Shown piece by piece: positions 8,019 through 17,451 of a DNA stretch of 64,000 nucleotides (position 1 is the stretch's first letter; the number at the start of each line of letters is the position of its first letter). The position numbers and the translations under genes are program-made. The notes beneath the pieces are model-generated. The model worked only from the letters and a program-made list of their open reading frames with translations, was not told where the DNA came from and did no database searches. The DNA comes from Sinorhizobium terangae (GTDB lineage: Bacteria; Pseudomonadota; Alphaproteobacteria; Rhizobiales; Rhizobiaceae), in the NCBI RefSeq assembly GCF_009601505.1, contig NZ_WITC01000120.1, positions 62,001 through 126,000 on the forward strand. The letters are read 5' to 3'.

Positions 8019-8900
8019 TCAGACGTCCGGGCTCGAATGCGCCCAGTCCATGTAAAGGTCGCGCGCCTTGGCGGCGATCGGGCCGGCCTGGAGGTCGCGG
8101 TCATCGAGGCGAGTCACCGGCAGCACCTTGGAATAGTTGCCAGTGGTGAAGATCTCGTCCGCCGCCTCGAAATCGGCCATCGTCATCGTGGTCTCGACCA
8201 CCTCGAAGCCGGCCTCGCGCAAGAGGCTCATGACGCGGAAGCGGGTTATGCCGGCAAGGAAGGTCTTGTTGGCTGCCGGCGTGAAGACGACACCGTCCTT
8301 CACCATGAAGATGTTGGATGATCCGGTTTCGGCGATATTGCCGAGCATGTCGCGCACGAGCGCGTTGTCGAAGCCGCGCGAGCGCGCTTCATTGAGGATC
8401 CGGGCATTGTTGGGATAGAGGCAGCCAGCCTTTGCATCCGTCGGCATGCACTCGATCGTCGGCCGGCGGAAGGGTGACAGGGTCAGCGATGAGCCGCCAT
8501 GCGCGTTGCCCATCGGTGCCTCGAACAGGCAGAGCGCGAAACGGGTCGATTCCGGGTCGACCGCCACCACGCTCCAGGAGCCGTGCTCGCCCCAATACAT
8601 CGGCTTGACATAGATCGCCGTCTTGCCGTCGAACTTCTTCACGCCCTCCCACGTCAGCGCCTCGATCTCTTCGGCGGCCATGGTGGGCTTGAGGCCCAAC
8701 GAAACAGCGGAGCGGTTGACGCGCTGGCAATGCAGGTCAAGGTCCGGCGCGATGCCATCGAACCAGCGGGCGCCGTCGAAAACCGTCGAGCCGAGCCACA
8801 TCGCGTGCGAGGTCGGCCCGATCAAGGGAGGGTTGCCGGAAAGCCATTCACCGTCGACATAGGTCCAGGTGGTTGAGCGGGGGGATGTATCGATGGCCAT
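8019..8900 (-). CDS. ilvE: branched-chain amino acid aminotransferase
   Basis: A 293-residue fold-type IV PLP enzyme that interconverts branched-chain amino acids and their 2-oxo acids. Visible motifs are the lysine region TDAKAGCLYPNNARIL, and the PLP-phosphate loop IAETGSSNIFMVKDG, both typical of IlvE. Length fits the family. The enzyme is cytosolic. An aggagagga sequence lies before the ATG. It stands alone, transcribed toward the VOC gene. A D-amino acid aminotransferase is a less likely alternative. Confidence 0.92.
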   Translation of the reverse strand: MAIDTSPRSTTWTYVDGEWLSGNPPLIGPTSHAMWLGSTVFDGARWFDGIAPDLDLHCQRVNRSAVSLGLKPTMAAEEIEALTWEGVKKFDGKTAIYVKPMYWGEHGSWSVVAVDPESTRFALCLFEAPMGNAHGGSSLTLSPFRRPTIECMPTDAKAGCLYPNNARILNEARSRGFDNALVRDMLGNIAETGSSNIFMVKDGVVFTPAANKTFLAGITRFRVMSLLREAGFEVVETTMTMADFEAADEIFTTGNYSKVLPVTRLDDRDLQAGPIAAKARDLYMDWAHSSPDV

Positions 8901-9152
8901 CGGTGTCTCCTCTCCTTTATCGTCCGTTCGGCCGCTTGATCGTCTTTCGGCTGGTCCAACCGCGATGGTGGTCGGCCCTACTGGTCAGAGCGAAGCGGCC
9001 GGAAAAGCGGACACTTTTTCCTCATCTCGCTTTAGCCGAAAAAAGCAGTATCAGGGTGAATGGGTACATCAAAAAATGTCATGGCGTCCATTGTGGAACC
9101 GGCCGAACCGCCATGCCAAAATAGCCGTACGAGCACAGGAGCAAGACCAGCC

Positions 9153-10193
9153 ATGAGAGCGATGTATTACGACGCGTTCGAAAAGACGCCGGAGATCAAG
9201 GTTTTGCCGGATCCGAAGCCGACCGAAAACGGTGTCGTCATCAAGGTCGAGGCTACGGGCCTTTGCCGCAGCGACTGGCACGGCTGGATGGGACACGACG
9301 CCGACATTCGTTTGCCGCATGTGCCCGGCCACGAGCTCGCCGGGACCATCGCGGCCGCCGGACGCGGAGTCCTGCGCTACAAGGTCGGGGACCGCGTGAC
9401 CGTTCCGTTCGTTTCCGGCTGCGGCCGTTGCGCCGAATGCCGCTCGGGTAACCAACAGGTTTGCGAGGCACAGTTCCAGCCGGGCTTTACCCACTGGGGC
9501 TCGTTTGCCGAATATGTGGCGATCGACTTTGCCGACCAGAACCTCGTGCATCTGCCGGAAAGCATGGATTTTGCTACCGCCGCAAGCCTCGGCTGCCGCT
9601 TCGCCACATCCTTCCGGGCGGTCGCCGACCAGGCTCGCGTCAAGGGCGGTGAATGGGTGGCGGTGCACGGCTGCGGCGGTGTCGGCCTCTCGGCAATCAT
9701 GATCGCCGCGGCGCTCGGCGCCAACCCGATCGCAATCGACATTTCCGAGGAAAAGCTCGCCTTTGCCCGCAAGCTTGGCGCTGTCGCCGCGATCAACGGC
9801 AAGGAAACGGGAGATGTCGCCGAGGCCGTAAGAGAAATCACCAAGGGCGGCGCCCATGTCTCGATCGACGCTCTCGGCTCGCCGCTCACCTGCTTCAATT
9901 CGATCAAGAACCTGCGCCGGCGCGGGCGCCATGTGCAGGTGGGCCTGATGCTGGCGGAACATGCGACGCCGCAGATCCCGATGGCCCAGGTGATCGGCCA
10001 CGAACTCGAGATCTACGGCAGCCACGGCATGCAGGCCTGGCGCTACGACGCGATGCTTTCGATGATCACCGCCGGCAAGCTGAACCCGAAACAACTGATC
10101 GGCCGCGAGATCTCGCTCGAAGAAGCCGTGCCGGCGCTGGTGACGATGGACCGGGCGACAGATCTCGGCATCAGCGTGATCACGCGGTTTTGA
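9153..10193 (+). CDS. zinc-dependent alcohol dehydrogenase family protein
   Basis: A 346-residue medium-chain dehydrogenase. The catalytic zinc ligands are in LCRSDWHGWMG and the GHELAG motif; the structural zinc loop is complete as CGRCAECRSGNQQVC; the Rossmann glycine motif is HGCGGVGLSAI. Cytosolic NAD(P)-dependent alcohol oxidation is expected; the natural substrate is unknown. The ATG at 9153 fits the conserved N terminus (MRAMYYDAF); the open frame back to 9060 has no family support. Confidence 0.92.
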   Translation: MRAMYYDAFEKTPEIKVLPDPKPTENGVVIKVEATGLCRSDWHGWMGHDADIRLPHVPGHELAGTIAAAGRGVLRYKVGDRVTVPFVSGCGRCAECRSGNQQVCEAQFQPGFTHWGSFAEYVAIDFADQNLVHLPESMDFATAASLGCRFATSFRAVADQARVKGGEWVAVHGCGGVGLSAIMIAAALGANPIAIDISEEKLAFARKLGAVAAINGKETGDVAEAVREITKGGAHVSIDALGSPLTCFNSIKNLRRRGRHVQVGLMLAEHATPQIPMAQVIGHELEIYGSHGMQAWRYDAMLSMITAGKLNPKQLIGREISLEEAVPALVTMDRATDLGISVITRF

Positions 10194-10400
10194 GGCGGCC
10201 GAAGCCGCCGTCCCATAGGTCCGTTCTAAGGGGTCTCGCCCCGAAAGTTTCAAAGGTGACGATTCCCTCTCTTTTCCTCCTTTTTAGCGGCCCTCCGTCG
10301 GCTTGCAATAGGCTCCCGCGCGCTTCTGATCAGGGATTCCGATCGCCGCCGCGCGCTGTTATGGTTTTCGCAAGCAAGACGAATCAACGAGGGTCCCGTC

Positions 10401-10952
10401 ATGGCGCTTGCGGCTCAATCCACCGAAATTGAACTCTATCGGCCTGTTCTCGGCAGCAATTCCCGGCATCCGAACGGCTGGCCGATACGCGTGATCGTCA
10501 GTTCGCAGACCGAGGCACGCCACAACCGCCATCTTTGGGCGCCGACGCATCTCGTCTCGATCCGTGCGCCCGCGAGCCGCCTGCTCTCCATGATCGAGTT
10601 GCCGCCCGAGCGGCATCTGGAGCTTTACTTCGGCGATGCGACCGACCCGGACGCACCTGACGCCGCGCGGGCGGGGGCGATCGAGGCAACGTTTGCTTTC
10701 ATCGACACGTTGCCCGAAGATGCACATCTGCTCGTCCACTGTCTTCGGGGCTTCGGCAGATCGACCGCGCTGACCCTCGGCATTCTGGCGCGCTACATGG
10801 CGCCGGAGGAAGCGGCCGCCGCCCTTCATGCGCTCCGCCCGGAGGCCAAGCCGAACCGGCACGTCGTCGGCCTCTGTGATACCGCCCTTGGGCTCAAGGG
10901 GAAACTCGCGAAACAGGCGCTGCGTTTTCCGGCAAAAGTCTGGAAAGGCTAA
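10401..10952 (+). CDS. protein tyrosine phosphatase-like protein
   Basis: A 183-residue protein with the CX5R phosphatase loop: VHCLRGFGRST, with Cys114 and Arg120. Such cysteine phosphatases act on phosphotyrosine or other phosphomonoesters; the surrounding sequence resembles the bacterial dual-specificity-like group. It has no signal peptide. It stands alone between the alcohol dehydrogenase and haloacid dehalogenase genes. A GGC-rich hairpin without a T-run (10194-10209) separates it from the upstream gene. Confidence 0.82.
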   Translation: MALAAQSTEIELYRPVLGSNSRHPNGWPIRVIVSSQTEARHNRHLWAPTHLVSIRAPASRLLSMIELPPERHLELYFGDATDPDAPDAARAGAIEATFAFIDTLPEDAHLLVHCLRGFGRSTALTLGILARYMAPEEAAAALHALRPEAKPNRHVVGLCDTALGLKGKLAKQALRFPAKVWKG

Positions 10953-11124
10953 CAAAATTCGCATTGCTACGCATGATGGCATTGTGCGCTGCACAAAGTT
11001 TTGACATGATCCCGAGAAACAACTGACGAAGCGTTGCGCCTACCGCACCGGGGCCGAAGTCGGAACCGATTTTCAGCGAGCACGTGCGTGATGCGCCGCT
11101 GAACGGTGATGACGGGAGTGTTCG

Positions 11125-11787
11125 ATGCCTCTGGCGGCCTATGTTTTCGATGCCTATGGCACGCTTTTCGATGTGCATGCGGCAGTGCGGCGTCATGCCC
11201 AAGCGATCGGTCCTGACGGCCAGGCCTTTTCCGAACTCTGGCGCGCCAAGCAGCTCGAATATTCCTGGGTGCGCTCGCTGATGGGGGCCTATGTCGACTT
11301 CTGGCAATTGACTGAGCAGTCGCTCGACTACGCCTTTCAGCGCTTCCCCTCGGCCGATCCGAAACTCAAGAAATCGCTGCTCGATGCCTATTGGGAGCTC
11401 GACTGCTACCCGGAAGTTCCGGCCGTGCTCAGGGGCTTGAAGGAGCGCGGCGCCCGCATCGCCATTCTTTCCAATGGCTCACCGGCCATGCTCGCATCGG
11501 CGGTGAAGAACGCGGCGCTCGACATCGTCATCGACAATGTGTTCTCGGTCGACGCGGTCAAGGCGTTCAAGACGGCGCCTGCGGTCTACGATCTGGTGAC
11601 GACGCAATACCGGCTTTATCCGCACGCGGTCTCGTTCCAATCGTCGAACCGCTGGGACATTGCGGGCGCGACAAAGTTCGGCTTCCGCACCGTCTGGATC
11701 AACCGCTACGACATGCCCGACGAGTACAAGGATTATGGTCCGGCGCTTATCCTCCCTTCGCTCGAAAGCCTGCAGTTCGGCATCTGA
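11125..11787 (+). CDS. haloacid dehalogenase type II (L-2-haloacid dehalogenase)
   Basis: A 220-residue HAD-superfamily hydrolase. The nucleophile motif is VFDAYGTLFD (Asp9), the second motif is AILSNGSP, the Lys motif is VKAFKTAP, and the end motif is SFQSSNRWDIAGATKFG. The AYGTLFD and SSN..D patterns fit type II L-2-haloacid dehalogenases, which hydrolyse C2-halogenated acids; a broader phosphatase role cannot be excluded. A GGGAG lies just before the ATG. Confidence 0.9.
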   Translation: MPLAAYVFDAYGTLFDVHAAVRRHAQAIGPDGQAFSELWRAKQLEYSWVRSLMGAYVDFWQLTEQSLDYAFQRFPSADPKLKKSLLDAYWELDCYPEVPAVLRGLKERGARIAILSNGSPAMLASAVKNAALDIVIDNVFSVDAVKAFKTAPAVYDLVTTQYRLYPHAVSFQSSNRWDIAGATKFGFRTVWINRYDMPDEYKDYGPALILPSLESLQFGI

Positions 11788-11799
11788 GCCTGCAAGCTA

Positions 11800-11887
11800 A
11801 AACCGCTGCGCACTTTTGGGCGACATGCACTGTTAGTTTCACGCATGTCGTTGTCCCAAAACCGCTACGCACTTTTGGGCGACATGC
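11800..11887. repeat. conserved-loop hairpin repeat, one partial and one full copy
   Basis: The full copy at 11843-11887 folds as gcatgtcg/cgacatgc outer arms and cccaaaa/ttttggg inner arms around the loop ccgctacgcac. A partial copy (aaccgctgcgcacttttggg...) precedes it at 11801. The full hairpin abuts the stop codon of the LysR gene at 11889. Same loop as the hairpins at 18966 and 27163. Confidence 0.75.
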
Positions 11888-11888
11888 A

Positions 11889-12782
11889 CTAGATTTTCTC
11901 GACCAGGAAATCGATGAAAGCGCGGATGCGGGCGGCAAGGTGTTCATGCCCGGCATAGACGGCGTGAACGCGTTCTATGTCTTCGGGATTGTAATCTTCC
12001 AGCACCGGCACCAATCGGTCCGCGTCGATATCCGGCTGCACATGGAACGCGCCGACGCGGCCGAGGCCGAGACCGGCAAGGCAGAGATTGCGGACGATCG
12101 CACCGCTGTTTGCCTGCATGTTGCCGGTGACAGGGCGCACATAGACGTGCGACGAGCCCGGGTCGCGGAAAGGCCAGCCGTCGAGACTGCGACGGAAATT
12201 GAAGGTGAAGCAATTGTGGTGGGCGAGGTCATCCGGCACCTGTGGCACACCATGGATCTCGAGATAGGCCGGTGCGGCGATAATCACCTGGCGGCTCTCC
12301 AACAATTTGCGTGCCTTGAGCGCGGAATCGCGCATCGGACCAGACCGGATGGCGATATCTGTCCGTTCCTCGATCAGGTCGATGATGCCGTCGGTCAGGG
12401 AGAGATCCAGTTGCACGTCCGGATAACGCGCGAGGAATTCGGCGGCAAGCGGCAGGATATAGCGCTCGCCGAAGCCGACGGATGCGTTGACCCGTAGTGG
12501 ACCGCGCGGCATAGCCCGACCGCCGCCGGAAACCACCTGTTCCGTCTCGGCGATCGCCGCCAGGATGCGTTGTGCGCGTTGAAGATAGATTTCTCCCTCC
12601 GGCGTCAGTTGCAGCATGCGGGTGGAGCGAACGACGAGCCGCGTTCCGAGCCTGTCCTCGATGCGCGAGACAAGCTTGCTGACGGCGGAGGGCGACAGCT
12701 TGAGCCGCCGGCCGGCGGCGGAAAAGCTGCGCAGTTCAGCAGCGGCAACGAAGACTTCCATTTCGCCGGCGCGGTTGTCCAT
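11889..12782 (-). CDS. LysR family transcriptional regulator
   Basis: A 297-residue LysR regulator. Residues 5-64 form the winged helix-turn-helix (FSAAGRRLKLSPSAVSKLVS); the rest is the periplasmic-binding-protein-like effector domain. The FVAAAELRSFSAAGRR start and the GERYILPLAAEFLARYPDV strand resemble the large CrgA-like subgroup. It diverges from an MFS transporter gene across 156 bases, which is the likely target. Its stop codon touches a hairpin repeat. Confidence 0.92.
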   Translation of the reverse strand: MDNRAGEMEVFVAAAELRSFSAAGRRLKLSPSAVSKLVSRIEDRLGTRLVVRSTRMLQLTPEGEIYLQRAQRILAAIAETEQVVSGGGRAMPRGPLRVNASVGFGERYILPLAAEFLARYPDVQLDLSLTDGIIDLIEERTDIAIRSGPMRDSALKARKLLESRQVIIAAPAYLEIHGVPQVPDDLAHHNCFTFNFRRSLDGWPFRDPGSSHVYVRPVTGNMQANSGAIVRNLCLAGLGLGRVGAFHVQPDIDADRLVPVLEDYNPEDIERVHAVYAGHEHLAARIRAFIDFLVEKI

Positions 12783-12938
12783 GTCGCGTTACCTTTGAAT
12801 TCAGTTCACAGGCATTTATCCATTCTCCCGGATTATCGCGCAAGCCCGATCGATCCATATTCCCGGTCATCAATCACTCAACCGCGGCACGGCCGCAAAG
12901 CTCAGCCCGTATCGCATGCGGGCGGGGAAGGTATTTCT

Positions 12939-14120
12939 ATGCCCATCGCTCTCTTTGCCTTGACGATCGCGGCCTATGCGATCGGAACCACGGAGTTCGT
13001 GATCGTTGGCCTGCTGCCGACAGTCGCCTCCGATCTTCACATCTCCCTGCCGCTCGCCGGCCTCATCGTCAGCGTTTATGCACTCGGCGTCACTTTCGGC
13101 GCGCCGGTGCTGACGGCGCTCACCGGTCGGATTGAGCGCAAGCCCTTGCTCCTCGGTCTGATGGCCCTCTTCATCATCGGCAATGCCGCCGCAGCACTTG
13201 CGCCGAGCTACGAATTGCTGCTCGTCGCACGGGTCCTGTCGGCCTTCGCACATGGCGTCTTTTTCTCCGTCGGCTCGACGATTGCCGCCGATCTCGTGCC
13301 AGAAGATCGCCGCGCTTCGGCAATCGCGATGATGTTCATGGGGCTGACGGTCGCAATTGTTACCGGCGTGCCGCTTGGCACCTATATCGGTCAGACCTTC
13401 GGCTGGCGGGCCACGTTCTGGGCGGTCACCGCGCTCGGCGTCGTTGCCTTTATCGGCATCGCCGCCCTGCTGCCGAATACGTTGAGCAAGGCCGCCGCGG
13501 CACGTCTCGTCGATCAGGTTCGCGTGCTTGGATCCGGCCGCCTGCTGATCGTCTTTGCCATGACCGCTCTCGGCTATGGCGGCACCTTCGTCGCCTTCAC
13601 GTACCTCGCACCGATCCTGCAGGAAATAACCGGCTTCTCCGAAGGCAGCGTCAGCCTCATCCTGGTTCTTTATGGCATCGCCATCGCGATCGGTAATGTC
13701 ATCGGGGGAAAGATTGCCAACCGCGATCCGGTAAGGGCACTGATCGGCCTCTTTGTCGCCCAGGCAGCCGTACTCGTGCTCTTCACCTTCACTGCCCCCT
13801 CTCCGGTACTGACGCTGGTCACACTGGCAGCACTCGGCTTTCTCTCCTTCGCCAATGTGCCCGGCCTGCAGCTCTATGTCGTGCAGCTTGCCAAGCAGCA
13901 CCGCCCTGGCGCCGTCGACGTCGCCTCGGCGCTCAACATCGCCGCCTTCAATCTCGGCATTGCAGTCGGCGCCTGGCTCGGTGGGCTTGTGGTATCTTCG
14001 CCGCTTGGTCTCGGTTCGACACCCTTCGTCGGCGCAATGCTGGTTGCCGTCGCCCTGGTTCTGACGTTGTGGAGCGGCGCGCTCGACCGGCGCACAGTTC
14101 TCTTCGAACAGCCGGCTTGA
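12939..14120 (+). CDS. MFS transporter (AraJ/YdhP-like, DHA1 family)
   Basis: A 393-residue inner-membrane protein with about 12 transmembrane helices. The N terminus AYAIGTTEFVIVGLLPTVASDL and the loop between helices 2 and 3 (GRIERKPLLL) are typical of the AraJ/YdhP drug:H+ antiporter group. The substrate is unknown. The start at 12939 matches the family N terminus; the frame is open to 12570 but there it is antisense to the LysR gene. The divergent LysR gene probably regulates it. Confidence 0.9.
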   Translation: MPIALFALTIAAYAIGTTEFVIVGLLPTVASDLHISLPLAGLIVSVYALGVTFGAPVLTALTGRIERKPLLLGLMALFIIGNAAAALAPSYELLLVARVLSAFAHGVFFSVGSTIAADLVPEDRRASAIAMMFMGLTVAIVTGVPLGTYIGQTFGWRATFWAVTALGVVAFIGIAALLPNTLSKAAAARLVDQVRVLGSGRLLIVFAMTALGYGGTFVAFTYLAPILQEITGFSEGSVSLILVLYGIAIAIGNVIGGKIANRDPVRALIGLFVAQAAVLVLFTFTAPSPVLTLVTLAALGFLSFANVPGLQLYVVQLAKQHRPGAVDVASALNIAAFNLGIAVGAWLGGLVVSSPLGLGSTPFVGAMLVAVALVLTLWSGALDRRTVLFEQPA

Positions 14121-14159
14121 ACCTTCGCCCCGCCACCACAAGTATAGAATGTCTCATTC

Positions 14160-14178
14160 GCCCGGCACCTTGCCGGGC
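14160..14178. other. GC-rich hairpin between MFS and aldo/keto reductase genes
   Basis: gcccggc at 14160-14166 pairs with gccgggc at 14172-14178 across a 5-base loop. No T-run follows, so it is not a clear terminator. It lies 24 bases before the next start codon and may act as an mRNA stability or attenuation structure. Confidence 0.45.
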
Positions 14179-14202
14179 CTCTCCAAGCCCAGGAGCTTTT
14201 CC

Positions 14203-15036
14203 ATGCACGCAGTCAATTCCAACGGCGCCAATATTCCCGCCCTCGGGTTCGGCACCTTCCGCATGCCCGGCGCCGACGTCCTTCGCGTCCTGCCCGAAGC
14301 GCTGAAACTCGGCTTCCATCATGTCGACACGGCGCAGATCTACGGCAACGAGGCGGAAGTCGGCGAAGTGATCCACAAGTCGGACGTTCGGCGCTCGGAC
14401 ATTTTTCTGACCACGAAGGTCTGGGTCGACAATTATCGCCACCAGGCCTTCCTCGCCTCCGTCGACGAGAGCCTGAAAAAGCTGAAGACGGACTACGTTG
14501 ATCTTCTCCTCCTCCACTGGCCGGGCAGCGACGTGCCGATGGCCGAGCGCATCGGCGCACTGAACGAGGTGCATAAGGCTGGCAAGGTGCGCCATATCGG
14601 CGTCAGCAATTTCAACATCGCGCAGATGGAAGAAGCAGTCCTGCTCAGCGATGCGCCGATAGCGACCAATCAGGTCGAATATCACCCCTATCTCGACCAG
14701 ACCAAGGTCCTGCAAGCCGCCCGTCGGCTGGGCATGTCGCTCACCGCCTATTATGCCATGGCCAATGGCAAGGTGCCCTCCGATCCCTTGCTCAAGGATA
14801 TCGGTGCGCGCCACAGCAAGACGGCGGCTCAGGTGGCTTTGCGCTGGCTGGTGCAGCAGAAGGACGTGATCACTTTGTCGAAGACTGCGACGGAGTCTCG
14901 GCTCAAGGAAAACTACGCAATCTTCGATTTTGCGCTGACGCCGGAGGAAATGGTGGCGATCCGCACGCTTGCTCGCCCGGATGGCCGTATCGTCAGCCCG
15001 GCGGGTCTCGCGCCGGAATGGGATAAGGCGGCCTGA
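14203..15036 (+). CDS. aldo/keto reductase
   Basis: A 277-residue TIM-barrel NADPH-dependent oxidoreductase. The catalytic tetrad can be traced: Asp and Tyr in VDTAQIYGNE, Lys in FLTTKVW and His in LLLLHWPG; the family signatures GVSNFNIAQ and NQVEYHPYL are present. It reduces aldehydes or ketones; some relatives act on 2,5-diketo-D-gluconate. The conserved GFGTFRMPG start supports the ATG at 14203, with CCAGGAGC upstream. It follows the MFS transporter by 82 bases and may be cotranscribed. Confidence 0.92.
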   Translation: MHAVNSNGANIPALGFGTFRMPGADVLRVLPEALKLGFHHVDTAQIYGNEAEVGEVIHKSDVRRSDIFLTTKVWVDNYRHQAFLASVDESLKKLKTDYVDLLLLHWPGSDVPMAERIGALNEVHKAGKVRHIGVSNFNIAQMEEAVLLSDAPIATNQVEYHPYLDQTKVLQAARRLGMSLTAYYAMANGKVPSDPLLKDIGARHSKTAAQVALRWLVQQKDVITLSKTATESRLKENYAIFDFALTPEEMVAIRTLARPDGRIVSPAGLAPEWDKAA

Positions 15037-15074
15037 GCGACCGCCTCGCGGCGCTCGCGATCAGGCAAAATCAA

Positions 15075-15105
15075 AGCACCCGCCGGATCATTTCCGTCGG
15101 GTGCT
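15075..15105. terminator. hairpin between convergent genes
   Basis: agcacccgccgg and ccgtcgggtgct pair across a short loop, located between the convergent aldo/keto reductase and the 15127-15519 gene. The T-run is short, so it is a plausible bidirectional terminator rather than a textbook one. Confidence 0.55.
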
Positions 15106-15126
15106 GTCGTATGCGGACCGAACCGA

Positions 15127-15519
15127 TCAGACGAACTGGCTGAGGCCCGGAACGGAGGCGACGACTTCATCGACGACTTCGTCACCCGCTTTTTCCTTGG
15201 CGAAAGCAATCGTTTCCTTGGCAAGTGAGGTGATCTCGCCCATGCCGAGGCCCTGGCTCATCAACTGCTGGCCGAGTGCCATGACTCCGCCGCCACCGAT
15301 TGCCGACATCAAACCGCCGAGCAGACCGCCACCGTTGCTGCCCTCGCCATTGTACTGGGCGACCAATTCGGGGGCGCCGGGAATGGCTTCGATCATCCTG
15401 GCAACCGGACCTTCCGCCGCTTCGCGCTGCAGGAAGCCGAGAATCATGCCAACCGCCTTCTCAGCCGTTGCAGATTCGATGCCGACGTTTTCCGCCACCC
15501 GGGTGACCAGCTCACTCAT
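15127..15519 (-). CDS. small glycine-rich conserved hypothetical protein
   Basis: A 130-residue protein with a helical N terminus (ELVTRVAENVGIESATAEKAVGMILGFLQ), a glycine-rich centre (GEGSNGGGLLGGLMSAIGGGG) and a helical C terminus. The layout resembles small rhizobial DUF2267/DUF937-like proteins of unknown function. There is no signal peptide and no catalytic motif. The ATG at 15519 is chosen because AGGAGATTTCC precedes it; the frame is open to 15609. Confidence 0.75.
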   Translation of the reverse strand: MSELVTRVAENVGIESATAEKAVGMILGFLQREAAEGPVARMIEAIPGAPELVAQYNGEGSNGGGLLGGLMSAIGGGGVMALGQQLMSQGLGMGEITSLAKETIAFAKEKAGDEVVDEVVASVPGLSQFV

Positions 15520-15808
15520 GGAAATCTCCTCGTTTGAATTTTGACGTTGACGTCTAGGTAAATGATCGTTTCCGAAATAACAAGCGGCAGCGAACGGCTC
15601 ACGACGCAATCGCGGCCACCGCCGAAATCACCGGAGGCACATATCCGAGTGCATCGTTTCACGGACCGTCGGCCTTGGCAACGCACTCGATTGAGCAACA
15701 GTTGCCGCGCCCAATTGCACCGCCTATAACAGAAACGCACGATATTTCGGTGACGGCGCAGTGCAACGAAACGCCCGCTTTGATTGGCAAAACGGAGACC
15801 AGGCCCAC

Positions 15809-17371
15809 ATGCTGCAAGAAGGCAAGCTCTATATCGGAACCAGCCGCAAGCCGGACGATTCGATCAACAAGGGCGAATATCTGGAGCTGAAATTCGGCAA
15901 CCGCCACGGGTTGATCACCGGCGCAACCGGCACCGGCAAGACTGTGACGCTGCAGATCCTCGCGGAAGGATTTTCCAATGCCGGCGTTCCGGTCTTCTGC
16001 GCCGACGTGAAAGGCGACCTTTCCGGCATCGGCGCGATCGGCGAACCGAAGGATTTCCTCCTCAAGCGTGCTGAGCAAATTGGCCTTACGCCATACGAAT
16101 TCCAGGAGTTTCCGGTGATCTTCTGGGACCTCTATGGCGAGAAGGGCCACAGGGTCCGCACGACCATGTCCGAGATGGGACCGCTGCTGCTGTCGCGCCT
16201 GATGAACGCCACCGACGCGCAGGAAGGCGTGCTGAACATCGCCTTCAAGATAGCCGATGAAGGGGGGCTGCCGCTCCTCGACCTCAAGGACCTGCAGGCG
16301 CTGCTCAATTACATGGGCGACAATGCGAGCGAGCTTTCCAACCAGTTCGGCTTCATCTCCAAGTCCTCTGTCGGCTCGATCCAGCGCGAGCTGCTGATTC
16401 TCGAGCAGCAGGGCGCGGAGCACTTCTTCGGCGAGCCGGCACTGAAGATTACCGACATCATGCGCACGACCAATGACGGGCGCGGCGCGATCTCGGTGCT
16501 TGCCGCCGACAAGCTGATGATGAACCCCAGGCTCTATGCGACCTTCCTGCTTTGGCTTCTTTCCGAGCTTTTCGAGGAACTGCCGGAAGTCGGCGATCCC
16601 GACAAGCCGAAGCTGGTGTTCTTCTTCGACGAAGCGCATCTGCTCTTCAACGACGCGCCGAAAGTGCTCGTCGAGCGCGTCGAACAGGTGGTGCGCCTGA
16701 TCCGGTCAAAGGGCGTCGGCGTCTACTTCGTGACTCAGAACCCGCTCGATGTGCCGGAAACGGTGCTGGCGCAGCTCGGCAACCGTGTCCAGCATGCGCT
16801 GCGCGCCTATTCGCCGCGCGAACAGAAGGCGGTGAAGACCGCCGCCGACACCTTCCGTCCCAACCCGGACTTCAACTGTGCCGAGGTGATCACCAATCTC
16901 GGCACCGGCGAAGCGCTGGTTTCGACGCTCGAGGGCAAGGGCTCGCCTTCCATGGTCGAGAGGACCCTGATCCGCCCACCGGCATCGCGCCTTGGTCCGC
17001 TGACGGAGGCCGAACGGCAGAAGGTCATCGATGTCAGCCCGGTGCGCGGGCTCTATGACGAGGATTTCGATCGGGAATCGGCTTACGAGCTGCTCGCCAA
17101 GCGCGCCGCGAAGGCTGCCGAACAGGCCGAGGCCGCAAGACAGGCGGAAGAACAGACTCAAGAAGGGACGTCCGGCGGCAGCCGCTGGACCCTGCCCGGA
17201 TTTGGCGAGGACGAACCGGCGGCGCCCTCCGGCAAGCAGGCGCGGCCGCGCTCATCCGGCTATCAGCGCGAAACCATCGTCGAGGCGGCGATGAAGTCCG
17301 TTGCCCGCACGGTTGCAACGCAGGTCGGCCGCGCCCTGGTGCGCGGCATCCTCGGCAGCCTGAAGCGATAG
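15809..17371 (+). CDS. HerA-like ATPase, DUF853 family
   Basis: A 520-residue cytosolic P-loop ATPase of the HerA/FtsK superfamily (DUF853). Walker A is GATGTGKT at about residues 41-48, and Walker B is KLVFFFDEAHLLF. The C-terminal 60 residues are a charged Ala/Glu/Gln-rich linker and a final amphipathic helix. HerA-type proteins translocate DNA, but the cellular role of the DUF853 group is not settled. The start at 15809 (MLQEGKLYIG) has GGAGACC upstream; an ATG at 15761 in frame is an alternative. Confidence 0.88.
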   Translation: MLQEGKLYIGTSRKPDDSINKGEYLELKFGNRHGLITGATGTGKTVTLQILAEGFSNAGVPVFCADVKGDLSGIGAIGEPKDFLLKRAEQIGLTPYEFQEFPVIFWDLYGEKGHRVRTTMSEMGPLLLSRLMNATDAQEGVLNIAFKIADEGGLPLLDLKDLQALLNYMGDNASELSNQFGFISKSSVGSIQRELLILEQQGAEHFFGEPALKITDIMRTTNDGRGAISVLAADKLMMNPRLYATFLLWLLSELFEELPEVGDPDKPKLVFFFDEAHLLFNDAPKVLVERVEQVVRLIRSKGVGVYFVTQNPLDVPETVLAQLGNRVQHALRAYSPREQKAVKTAADTFRPNPDFNCAEVITNLGTGEALVSTLEGKGSPSMVERTLIRPPASRLGPLTEAERQKVIDVSPVRGLYDEDFDRESAYELLAKRAAKAAEQAEAARQAEEQTQEGTSGGSRWTLPGFGEDEPAAPSGKQARPRSSGYQRETIVEAAMKSVARTVATQVGRALVRGILGSLKR

Positions 17372-17451
17372 CACCGCAGCGAACAGGCGAGCGGCCCCCG
17401 CGCCTGCGGGTCGAACCAGACTGCATTCTTGCGACCCAGAAAGGATTGACG

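Noticed and set aside
10194..10209. GGCGGC/GCCGCC hairpin after the alcohol dehydrogenase gene
   Set aside because: There is no T-run and such hairpins are frequent by chance at this GC content, so it is not listed as a terminator.
12870..14141. 423-codon minus-strand frame
   Set aside because: Antisense to the MFS transporter; extremely polar low-complexity sequence typical of reading a membrane-protein gene backwards.
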